The translations under genes were made by a program, and so were the position numbers. A DNA stretch of 64,000 nucleotides from Populus alba (Eukaryota; Streptophyta; Magnoliopsida; Malpighiales; Salicaceae), in contig NC_133301.1 of assembly GCF_005239225.2 (NCBI RefSeq), positions 10,044,318-10,108,317 of the forward strand, in the 5' to 3' direction. The stretch's first letter is position 1. The number at the start of each line of letters is the position of its first letter. The notes under the pieces are model-generated. The model was not told the origin of the DNA and made no database searches. It saw only the letters and a list, made by a program, of their open reading frames with translations. Positions 8,906-20,191 of the stretch are shown here, piece after piece.

Positions 8906-11900
8906 AGACATTTCCTCTCGTGTTTATTCGGAAAATAAATACTCTATGAATACTTGCTTTCTAATTGTTACTCCTTTGTTACTTTCAAGGCATATATCAT
9001 CACAATATATGCTGCTTTGTACGTCTTCTTATCCACGAAGTGTATGATTGTATAATATTTAAATTAAGACTCATTATGGAGTCATCAATAAAATATCCAC
9101 CATGTGGATAAATTGCTTGTGTAAATGATATAATTAAGATAAATATTAGTAACCTCAATAGCAAGGAGTTTACATAAAGTACTGTGGATTTTAAATCATA
9201 CTGTATAAATCCATGAAACAAGTGTTAAAGTGTTAAATCACGAAGAAAGTAACACACCCACCATCACTTGAATGCTAAAACTTCAAAATGCACTCGAAGG
9301 GCATCAGCCACTTGCATTAAATAAAAGCTTGATAAAATTCACATCGACTCAACTCAAATTTACTTACAAGGAAGGAATATATCTCGAGACTTGAGATAAA
9401 TTCCTAACATACATTCTCACACGTAAAAAAAAAAAATAGACAAGAAAAAAAAACATATTTATAAATAGAGCATAAACTCATGTGTGTGCATGCTTAATAA
9501 TAATTTAAGTATCAACCTACGTGAAGAAAAATAACACAGATGGTGTGTCATCTTTATATAAAATAGTATTGAATTTGATAAAATCATAAAAAAAAAAAAA
9601 AAAAAAAAAAAAAACTACAAACAGGAATTGGACTTCCCATGATTGCATCCTAGGCTAGAGACTAGTCAGAATGTAGGTTGGTTTCCTGCTAAACAAGTTT
9701 CTCATGGAAATAAGGGATATCCTAATACTTAAATTATTAAATATAAAAGGATAAAATAAAAATATACCAAGTGAAAATATAATAAAATTGTAGAGAGTGT
9801 ATATTTGTATATTTTGTATTTCTATCTATAAACTTGGTATGACTTGTTGGTTGTTTATGATTTCTAGAATTATTTGGTAGTTGATGGTGGTTCTTGAAAT
9901 TATTCGGTGGTTGATTATTACATAAGAAATTACTTTAGCTTTTCTAATGATAAAATTATTTATAAATCTTGGTCTCTTTACATTTTATATTTTATATATT
10001 TTGGAAAGGAATTCAAGTAGGAATGTCAAGAATTTGGAAAGGAATTTCAAGGGGAAATTAAATTTTGTAGGAAATAATAGGATAGGGGATGTATTCCGAA
10101 AAATTATATGTAATTTTTAGATTATGAGTTTGATATTTTAGGTTGAAACCCATGAATCTTCGAATAACAATGCTGACTTTAGGAACATTCACATTGTTAA
10201 GCAATGATTTCCATTTATTTTTTTATGTAGGTTTACTGGGCATTGTCCCAATCATGCATATTCTTAAAGAGTTTTTTACTATACTAACATAATAAAAAAA
10301 TATATTTCTCAAATGAGTACATCTTGAAAAATAATAATTTCAAAAATAATAAAAGAATCAATACATGTGGGTATTGCCTGCACAACTAGGTGTGTTGTGC
10401 AAGTGCTACCTCTGCAACTGGCAAATTTAATTTTTCTTCTTGCATATTTGTGGTTTACAGATCATGAAAGGAACAAAAATAATTCATTGGCTAAAAAAAG
10501 AAAGATGATATGGCATAAAAAGACAAGAGATGGGAGAGAAGAAGGAGAAAAAAAAAATTAGATATTGGAGATACACCAGAACTCTGATGAGGACATTCAT
10601 AATATAATCAAAAAAATCTCGACGAGATGAATTCATCAACACCATTAAAAGCTGACTTTGGAGTTGATAGTGAGCCACACATATCGTCTAAAGATGGTGA
10701 TATACCCATTTGTTGGCATCTCATCACCAGCTTCAAAATTAGCTTTTCATTGTGCCTATAAATTCGTATTATCAAGATCTTTTAATGATATTGAGAATGT
10801 CATCATTAGAGTTGTGATGTCTCTAACATCTCTTTTTTTTTTCTATTTCTTTTTTATTTTCTCTCTCCTCTCTTATCTTTTTGTGTCATGTCTTCTATTT
10901 CTCTGTTTATTGAATTATTTAACGATGTTTGGAAATATGGTTGTGAATGTTTTTCAAAGTGTTTTTTACTTGGAAATGCATCAAACTAATATTTTTTTTA
11001 TTTTTAAAAAATCATTTTTGATATCAACACATCAAAATGATCTAAACACACAAAAAATATATTAATTTTATACAAAAAATAAAAATTAAGAGAACACAGT
11101 TTGCACCGCGTTCCCAGACAGTGCCTTAAATCTTTACAAAATATGTATAATAACTTTTGTATATTTAAATGTTTGGTAAAGCATGGATATATTGCTAGTT
11201 TAGGGATTATTTTTCAGTTAGTTGTGATAGTTTCAAAAATATTTTTTCCTATATGCTAATCTAGAAAAAAAAACTATATTCTTTATCATGATTCCATGAG
11301 TGTTTGTTTTTATATTACAACCTGCTTCTATTTTTCCAATTATTTTTTGTCTGATTGATACTTTTGCACTTGTATTTGAATGGTTTTAATTTGTTAATAT
11401 AAAAAATAAATAAATAAATCTGCAAAAACATCAATTAAATGCATTTTCAATTGAAAAACATCCTACATTACAATACCAAATATAAATTCAAATATTCTAA
11501 CAATACCAAATACAGATTCGAATATTCTATTTATTGGTTTGCATTCTCAGGTATCTCTGGTACATGTTTCTAAGATTTTTCACGTTCAGCAATAGATTCA
11601 AACTCGTCCAAAAGGAGGGGGGGAACATCTTAACGTTCACTTTCTCAAATCTCGAATGGCAGGTTGGGAATTTACATATTCATATTCAAATCCATTACTT
11701 CTGGATGACCAACTCCAATAAGGAAGCTGAAACAATCATGACATCAGACACTGACAAAATAGGTTAATCATGATTAAAAACATGGTGCAAGCAGTTCTTT
11801 TAAATTTTGAAATTTTATTTTTTTTGGTTAAAATATATATATTTTTTAATGTTTTTAAATTATTTTAATGTACTGATTTTAAAAATAATTTTTAAAAACT

Positions 11901-12159
11901 AAAAAAATATATTATTTTGATGTATTTCTAAACAAATAATATTTTGAACCGCAATCGCTATCATACTCTGAAACACACCCTAAATCGTGAGCAGAGCTTC
12001 TTCATAGAACGTAACGTAAGAATCATGTCCAGTTTCATTCAAGTTATGGTTTACCTGCATTTGAAAGAAACTTTCCAGGCATAATCAGTCTAGTGTCAAA
12101 TTTATTAGGATTCTTCTGCTATCGAGCTCAAATTGTACAATGCAGTACCCTCTCTGCAT

Positions 12160-12390
12160 ATGGTAATTCTCATTCTTCTATCGCTTAGCCACGGTTCATC
12201 AGATGCTAGGAAGATTCCATGCCCAGAGAAGGGTAACGTCCTCCTCCCGGAAAACTTGGTGTTGAATGTGCTTCCTAAGGGCCCAGCACCGCCGTCCTCT
12301 CCTAGTGGTGGGGTTAATCCAATTCCAATTCTTGCTGAGACGTCTGGGAGAATTCTGGGATCATATCCACGTCCTGGAGAAGGAAATTAG
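12160..12390 (+). CDS. IDA-like peptide precursor, copy 3 (chimeric 5' end)
   Basis: From residue I3 onward this reads ILILLSLSHGSSDARK and then the full precursor with LPKGPAPPSSPSGGVN and the tail GSYPRPGEGN. The first bases of the coding region come from the NFD6-derived segment (CATATGGTAATTCT) and not from the normal MARLMALPL start. The junction is at ATTCT 12166-12170. The resulting 76-residue protein has a very short hydrophobic core (VILILLSL) and no basic N-region, so secretion is doubtful. The normal promoter is deleted. An upstream ATG at 12140 opens a short frame that overlaps this start and ends at 12166. The gene may be silent or may have a new expression pattern. It could be called a pseudogene. 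Confidence 0.5.
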   Translation: MVILILLSLSHGSSDARKIPCPEKGNVLLPENLVLNVLPKGPAPPSSPSGGVNPIPILAETSGRILGSYPRPGEGN

Positions 12391-12786
12391 AGACATTTCC
12401 TCTCGTGTTTATTCGGAAAATAAATACTCTATGAATACTTGCTTTCTAATTGTTACTCCTTTGTTACTTTCAAGGCATATATCAACACAATATATGCTGC
12501 TTTGTACGTCTTCTTATCCACGAAGTGTATGATTGTATAATATTTGAATTAAGACTCATTATGGAGTCATCAATAAAATATCCACCATGTGGATAAATTG
12601 TTTGTGTAAATGATATAATTAAGATAAATATTAGTAACCTCAATATCAAAGAGTTTACATAAACTTTTACGTGGATTTTAAATCATACTGTATAAATCCA
12701 TGAATCAAGTGTTAAAAGTGTCAAATCATGAAGGAATTAAGACATCCACCACCACCTGAATGCTAATTAAAACTTCAAAATGCACT

Positions 12787-12979
12787 TGAGGTATTGGCCT
12801 AGCGGTAGAAGGGATTTGTTCTCTTTCTCTGCACCTGGGTTCAAACCTCATTGTGCATGTTTGTCACCCCCGCGGTGCCTTACATGCTCACTGGGTTTGC
12901 AGGATGTTCAGTGGGCCGTAGAATTAGTCGTGGTGCGCACAAGCTGGCCCGGATACTCACGTAAATTAAAAAAAAAAAC
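12787..12979 (+). mobile_element. tRNA-derived SINE in array unit 3
   Basis: An element of about 190 nt has an A-box-like TTGGCCTAGCGGTAG near its start and a B-box-like GGTTCAAACCTC about 50 nt on. It ends in a poly-A tail (12967-12978). It is flanked by a perfect 14-bp target-site duplication CTTCAAAATGCACT at 12773-12786 and 12980-12993. Units 1 and 2 show the single, empty target site. The structure fits a Pol III-transcribed plant SINE; membership in a Salicaceae SINE family is inferred. Confidence 0.85.
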
Positions 12980-13190
12980 CTTCAAAATGCACTCAAAGAC
13001 CACCACTTGCATTAAATAAACGCTTGATAAAATTTACATTGACCCAACTTTACTTGCAAGGAAGGAATATATCTCGAGACTTGAGAAAAAATTCCTAACA
13101 TACATTCTCACACGTAAAAAAAAAAATAGACAAGAAAAAATATATATTTATTAATAGATCATAGATAATAATTAAAAACTAACAATGTTA

Positions 13191-13290
<100 letters not shown>

Positions 13291-16076
13291 CCTCCACACA
13301 TCTACATGAATCATGAATTTTATTTTATGTGATCTATTTTTATATTTGTAAAACATCTAATAATCTCTCTTTTTTTCATAAACTTATGTGCTAGCATGCT
13401 AAATAACAATTTAAGTATTAACCAAAGTCAAGAAAAATAATCAAATGATGTGTCATTTTTATATAAAACAGCATTGAATTTGATGAAGTCATAAAAAAAA
13501 AAAAAAAAAACTACTTAAGGAATTGGACTTCCCATGTTGGGTCCAAGGCTAGAGACTAACTTGAATGTAGGCTTTTATTTTTTTGCTAGAGTGGTTCTTG
13601 CAAAACAAGTTTCCTGTGGAAATAAGGATACTCTAATACTTAAATTAATAAATATCAAAGGATAAAATAAAATATACCAAGGGAAAACATAATGAAATTA
13701 TAGAGTGTGTGTATTTATATATTTTGTATTTCTATCTATAAACTTGTATGACTTGTTAGAATTATTTGGTAGTTGATGGTAATTCTTGAAATTGTTTGGT
13801 GGTTGATTATTACGTAAGAAATTACTTTAGTTTTTCTAATAATAAAAGTATTTATAGATCTTGGTTATTTTTATTTACTTTTTATATTCAGTTGCAATTA
13901 CAGATATCTCAATCAGTGGAGAACAGAGTTGTATAATTGGTGAAGATTATGGTGCTTGATGAAGAAGTTGGTGATTTTCAATACCAAAAACACAACTATT
14001 AGCGTAGAAATGTCATGTGTTGCATAGTTCTAGTAACTGAAAAATATATGGAGGTGATTGCTGGGCTAGAAAATCTAAATAGAAAAGTGTAGTGCTTGTT
14101 CTAGGAAATAAAAAAATGCATAAAGGTATGTGCTAGGCATAGTCTGGCTTGGTAAGAAAGAAACAAAAAAAAAAAAAAACAGAATGAGAGGTGGGGAGGA
14201 GGAGAGAAGAGAGGTAAACTCCAATTGTTTGAGCAAGCTCAAATGGTTGGAAAAGTTTTATATATATATACCATCAGAATTCAAGTAGGAATGTCAAGAA
14301 TTTGGAAAGGAATTTCAAGGGGAAAATAAATTTTGTAGGAAATAATAGGACAGGGGATGTATTCCGAAGAATTATATGTAATTTTTAGATTATGAGTTTG
14401 ATATTTTAGGTTGAAACCCATGAATCTTTGAATAACAATGCTGACTTTAGGAACATTCCTAAATGCTGACATTGTTAAGCAATGATTTCCATTTATTTTT
14501 TGATGTAGGTTTGTTGGGCATTGTCCCAATATCATGCATATTCTTAAAGAGTTTTTTGGTATATTGGTACAATAAAAAAAATATTTCTCAAATGAGTACA
14601 TCTTAAAAAATAATAATTTTAAAAATAATACAAGAATCAATACATGTGGGTATTGCCTGGACAACTAGGTGTGTTGTGCAAATGCTACCTCTGCAGCTAG
14701 CAAATTTAATTTTTCTTCTTGCATATATGTGGTTTACAGGTCATGAAAAGAACAAAAATAAGCCATTGGCTAAAACAAGAAAGATGATATTGCATAAAAA
14801 GACAAGAGATGGGAGAGGAAAAGGGAAAAAAAAAAGAATTAGATATTGGAGATACACCGGAACTCTAATAAGAGCATTCATTATATAATTAAAAAGATCT
14901 TGACGGGACGAATTCATCGACATCATCAAAAGCTGACTTTGAAGTTGATGGTGAGCCACACATATCGTCTAAAAATGGTGATATACCTATTTGTTGGCAT
15001 CTCATCACCAACTCCAAAATTCACTTTTCATGGTGCCTATAAATTCGTATTATCAAGATCTTTTAATGATATTAAAAATATTATCATTAGAGTTATGATG
15101 TCTCTAACATCTCATTCTTTCTTTCTTTTTATTTTTTTATTTTCTCTCTCCTCTCTTATCTTTTTGTGTCATGTTTTTTCTTTCTCTATTTATTGAATTA
15201 TTTTTGTTTTTTTCATGACTATTAAGAAGGTGTTTGGAAATATGGTTGCAATTGCTTTTCAAAGTGTTTTTTACTTGGAAATGTATCAAAATAATATTTT
15301 TATTATTTTTTTAAAATAATTATTTTAATATCAACACATCAAAATGATCTAAAAACACCAAAAAAAATATTAATTTTATACAAAAAAATGAAAATTAAGG
15401 GAACCGGTTGCACACTTGCACCGCGTTCCCAAACAGTGCCTTAAATCTTTACAAAAACATGTATATTAACTTTTGTATATTGAAATGTTTGGTAAAGCAT
15501 GGATATATTGCTAGTTTAGGGATTATTTTTCAATTAGTTATAGTTTCAAAAATATTTTTTCCTATATGCTAATCTAGAAAAAAAAAAACTCTAATTCTTT
15601 ATTGAGATTTCATGTGTTTGTTGTATCCTACTTGTATTTTTCCAATTATTTTTTGCCTAATTGATACTTTTGCACTTGTATTTGAATGTTTTTAATATGT
15701 TGATATAAAAAATAAATAAATAAATCTGAAAAAACATCAATTAAATGCATTTTCAATTGAAAAACATCATAATCTACAATATCAAATATAAATTCAAATA
15801 TTCTAACAATACCAAATACAGATTCGAATATTCTATTTGCTGGTTTGCATTCTCAAGTATCTCTGGTATAAGTTTCTAAGATTTTTCACGTTCAGCAAAA
15901 GATTCAAACTCGTTCAAAAGGAGTGGGGAACATCTTAACGTTCACTTTCTCAAATCTCCAATGGCAGGTTGGGAATTTATATATTCATATTAAAATCCAT
16001 AACTTCTGGATGACCAACTCCAATAAGGAAGCTGAAACAATCATGATATCAGACACTAACAAAATAGGTTAATCAT

Positions 16077-16276
16077 GTTTAAAAACACAGCGCAAACAGT
16101 TCCTTTAAATTTTGAAATTTTATTTTTTATTAAAAAAAAAAATTAATATTTTTAAATAGTTTAAATGTGTTTATTTTAAAAATAATTTTTTAAAAAATAT
16201 ATATATTATTTTGATGTATTTCTAAGCAAAAAACACTTTGAACCGTAATCACTATCACAATGTGAAACACACCCTA
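16077..16276 (-). mobile_element. MITE-like element B in array unit 3
   Basis: Copy of the inverted AT-rich element described in unit 1. It has the same outer end (AGGGTGTGTTTCACATTGTG on the minus strand) and the same 'aaatacatcaaaataat' core. It sits downstream of element A (15227-15443) in opposite orientation, as in every other unit, so the pair was present before the array expanded. Confidence 0.5.
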
Positions 16277-17084
16277 AATCTTGAGCAGTGCTTCTTCATA
16301 GAACGTAACGTAAGAATCATGTCCAGTTTCATTCAAGTTATGGTTTACTTACAGTTGAAAGAAACTTTCCAGGCATGATCAGTCTAGTGTCAAATTTATT
16401 AGGACTCTTCTGCTATCGAGCTCAAACATTACAACGCAGTGCCACTAAAGTTTGACCAACTTGCCCTCTCTGCATATGGTAATTCTGCTTCCTACACATC
16501 TAATTACCAAGTTGCAATGGCTGAGCAAACAACGAATTTCACAGCATACAAGTACACCAGTTTTGCAGCATGCTACTAACAATACAAGGAGGTAGTGGTT
16601 GCTATAGCAGAGGTACAGGTCGACTGGTAGATATATTGGCAAGGTATGGTTTTTTGGCTGAGTTCTAAATCAATGCCTCTTGTAACTCAGTATACAAGGA
16701 TCTGTAATTGTCTGAGGCATAGCCTAATGGTAGTTCCTCCTATCCTTCAAAAAGCTATCTATCAATCAAAAGCATGCATGCATGACATGAAATTTGCAGC
16801 TGAATATAAATTTTAAGAGAGAAGCGCTATCTCCTTCAGTTTCCATAAAAGCTAATTTAGAGAACAAAAAATCACCCAGCCTCCTGGATATAGACAGTCA
16901 AAGGAAGTAATAAATGAGTACAGCAAAAACAATGAAGGATGAACATAACGAAGCATGTCCTACTCAGTTTCACATGTAACAAACACTCCTTTTCAATATT
17001 GTGATTGTAAGATCAGAGAAAAGAAATGCAACATGAAACAGCCACTCATCTTCACCTTGTCAAATGTTCCCATGAAAGAGACTG

Positions 17085-17535
17085 TCATAAAGGCATCGAG
17101 ACACCTACAATATATACAAAATAAGTAGTCAGGTAGGTGGTAACGTCATATGAAATGACAAATGTAATGCCATGTTTGATGTTACTAACGAAACAAATCT
17201 CATGGTTGCATCTCACTCAGACTGGGAAAACATGTATGTTTCAGTAACATGGTTCTTAAACAATTCAAAAAATAAATAAATAAAGTGAAAAGGCTGTCAT
17301 GTGAATGGTGATTTTATTGTCATTTTTGTTTTATAGTTTTCATTTCCTTAGTATTGACAATAGAGAGCATAAATGCCACTTTCGCTATCTAACTCACTAC
17401 AAAACAAAGTTCTTTCAGCAAATACAAAAAGATCATCACAGTTAAAGGGGTTAAAAGTGACAGTTCAGTTCATAGTAACAACTAGCAAAAGCAGCGTGGA
17501 AAAATAGTAGCTTGCACAGCCTTTTGAATAGTAAA
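17085..17535 (-). pseudogene. Duplicated 3' fragment of the NFD6-like gene (unit 3)
   Basis: A copy of the terminal coding exon (GVSMPL-stop) is at 17085-17104 with its acceptor, plus intron sequence up to 17535. There the homology to the real gene ends and the junction filler starts. As in unit 1, no upstream coding exons are attached. Confidence 0.75.
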
Positions 17536-19078
17536 GAGGGGCATAGGAGTACAAGATCCACCGCTCCTCCAGTAACGGTGACGCATGAATTCACACACCA
17601 TCAGTGATAGGGGCTCGTGGTGCACGTTCCACCATTGTTCCACAGCTCCTTTAGCCTTAATTCCAGTAGCTCCTAGACATGTCAAGCATTTTGAAAGGTC
17701 GATTAATAAACCTAGAATATTTTTTGGACTAATTGCTAAAATTGTGAAATTTTGGAGCCAAATGCTTATCATTTGTATAATATTTGGACTTTTTGGACAC
17801 TGTTAATTTGGTTTTATATGTATTTTTTATTATGAAATGATGTGGTTATTTGTGTTGAATTGTATATATATGGCCAATTCTCTCAAAAATAAATTATATT
17901 TGTATATTTTAGCATATTAAAAAATCACAAAAATAATCTTTTTATTTGTATATGTATTTTTGGATTTTGTAACTAATTTATTAAAGCATAAATTTAATGG
18001 ATTAACTTAAAAAAAATTTATGATTGATCTAAGTTAAATTTAAGTTTGATGAAAAAAAACGTTAACTTAGAAAAAAATTTTGTTAACTAGCTAGTGATCA
18101 GACACCTAATTTATCTAACCAAGCTCTGATAAAACTTAGCCAGGTTAACATTATTTTTTTTTTTTTCAAGAATAAAACAATATTGTTTCATTAAAAATTA
18201 TTGAACTACGGTGATCCTGAACCAATGAATCATACCTTTTTCCAGATTAGTTTCAGATCAAACCTAACAAATTTGTCACAGAGCAGAATCCCTCCGGTGA
18301 AAGTGATGTCAAAATTATATAAATGTCGCATTCAGCTTCCACTTGAGTCCGATCCATTGAATGAGGAAGATATCCGTGACTCCGAATAGTACTTAATTAT
18401 TCTTCATATACATCCTTAAAATTCCCTCATGCAACCTCAACAGTGAAGCATGGCTGCTGACCTTAAACAAATTAGCAAAACTTTGTTGTCCTTCCACTGT
18501 TTGCTCACTTGCGTTACCTCTGCCGGGAAAAGGACTGGAATCAGCAGGCTCCGATCTGGGATTGCTAGCAGTTTCGAATCTTAAATAGCTACAGAAACTC
18601 ATTGGTCGAAGAAACAACTCAATATCCCCAGCACATTCAGATGTATCACTTTCTCAGTGCGCAGATTCTTCAAATAAAAAACATGATTGGAGAGGATGTT
18701 ACTTGAGACTTTGAACAGTGCTGCCACTCAACCAGTGTTTTCCCTTGATTTTAAGGTGAAGGAACTGTAAAGACGCCATTCTTTTTGAATGAGCCCGTGG
18801 TGCATGGAGAGTTGAAAACACCGGCCGCCATGACTACAACACGTACAAGTTTTGACGGCTTATTAGTTCATATATACCTAACCCAACTTCCAAAAGCATT
18901 CATGCTTGCAAGATTAATATTCTCTCTTGTCCATGATTTGCAAAGTTCTTGATCCTCAAGTAATTTTTTTATCTATATATACCCGTATACACAGCTTAAA
19001 GTATTGCTACGATAGAATACCATATCACATTGCTCTGCTCTCAAATTAACTGCTTTCCTTCATCACTCAAGATTCTTC

Positions 19079-19330
19079 ATGGCTCGTTTAATGGCATTAC
19101 CCCTCATTCTCTTTCTTCTATCGCTTAGCCACGGTTCATCAGATGCTAGGAAGATTCCATGCCCAGAGAAGGGTAACGTCCTCCTCCCGGAAAACTTGGT
19201 GTTGAATGTGCTTCCTAAGGGCCCAGCACCGCCGTCCTCTCCTAGTGGTGGGGTTAATCCAATTCCAATTCTTGCTGAGACGTCTGGGAGAATTCTGGGA
19301 TCATATCCAAGTCTTGGAGAAGGAAGTTAG
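19079..19330 (+). CDS. IDA-like secreted signalling peptide precursor, copy 4 (intact)
   Basis: Intronless, 83 residues, colinear with copy 2. It differs from copy 2 at about seven positions: I12F, F16L and Q18H in the signal peptide, S50A and G59V in the candidate mature block (LPKGPAPPSSPSGGVN), and V74G and N83S in the tail (GSYPSLGEGS). It has its own TATA box (18973-18983) and a full upstream region. The final residue N83S and the block changes mean that copies 2 and 4 would release non-identical peptides if both are processed. Identification as IDA/PIP-like rests on the motif and the signal peptide only. Confidence 0.7.
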   Translation: MARLMALPLILFLLSLSHGSSDARKIPCPEKGNVLLPENLVLNVLPKGPAPPSSPSGGVNPIPILAETSGRILGSYPSLGEGS

Positions 19331-19726
19331 AGACATTTCCTCTCGTGTTTATTCGGAAAATAAATACTCTATGAATACTTGCTTACTAATTGTTACTCCT
19401 TTGTTACTTTCAAGGCATATATCATCACAATATATGCTACTTTGTACGTCTTCTTATCCACGAAGTGTGTGATTGTATAATATTTGAATTAAGACTCATT
19501 ATGGAGTCATCAATAAAATATCCACCATGTGGATAAATTGTTTGTGTAAATGATATAATTAAGATAAATATTAGTAACCTCAATATCAAGGAGTTTACAT
19601 AAACTTTTATATGGATTTTAAATTATACTGTATAAATCCATGAATCAAGTGTTAAAAGTGTCAAATCACGAAGGAATTAACACACCCACCACCACCTGAA
19701 TACTAATTAAAACTTCAAAACGCACT

Positions 19727-19921
19727 TGAGGTCTTGGCCTAGCGGTAGAAAAGGTTTGTTCCCTTTCTCTGCATATAGGTTCAAACCTCATTGTGCATGT
19801 CTGTCACCCCGCAGTACCTTACATACTCACTGGGTTTGCAGGATGTTCAGTGGGCCGTGGGATTAGTCGTGGTGCGCACAAGCTGGCCCAGACACCCACA
19901 TAAATCGAAAAAAAAAAAAAA
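19727..19921 (+). mobile_element. tRNA-derived SINE in array unit 4
   Basis: Orthologous to the SINE in unit 3: same A- and B-box-like motifs, poly-A tail and insertion point. The target-site duplication is slightly diverged (CTTCAAAACGCACT at 19713-19726 and CTTCAAAATACACT at 19922-19935). It was therefore inherited by duplication of an already occupied unit, not inserted twice. Confidence 0.85.
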
Positions 19922-20130
19922 CTTCAAAATACACTCGAAGGCCACCACTTGCATTAAATAAACGCTTGATAAAATTTACATTGACCCAACTTTACTTACA
20001 AGGAAGGAATATATCTCGAGACTTGAGAAAAATTCCTAACATACATTCTCACACGTAAAAAAAATAGACAAGAAAAAATATATATTTATAAATAGATCAT
20101 AGATAATAATTAAAAACTAACAATGTTACC

Positions 20131-20131
20131 C

Positions 20132-20188
<57 letters not shown>
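20131..20188. repeat. Compound (CT)n(AT)n microsatellite, unit 4
   Basis: Shorter allele of the microsatellite at 13199-13287, at the equivalent place in unit 4. Confidence 0.95.

Positions 20189-20191
<3 letters not shown>

Larger units (their letters stand above)
7183..12165. repeat. Tandem array unit 2 (intact peptide gene; truncated at its 3' end)
   Basis: Order: upstream region 7183-8653, peptide gene 8654-8905, and an AT-rich downstream segment of type I (no SINE, a poly-A run at 9588-9614). The unit breaks off a few tens of bases into the NFD6-derived segment, at an ATTCT shared with the peptide gene of unit 3. The NFD6 last-exon copy is therefore missing from this unit. Confidence 0.9.

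Noticed and set aside
8781..9047. 88-residue frame overlapping the end of peptide copy 2 (also at 12266 and 19206)
   Set aside because: It is a shifted frame over the precursor and its 3' UTR. It is conserved only because the DNA is duplicated.
12787..12860. Possible tRNA gene (A-box and B-box)
   Set aside because: No cloverleaf or acceptor stem can be formed. The element has a poly-A tail and target-site duplications, so it is a SINE.
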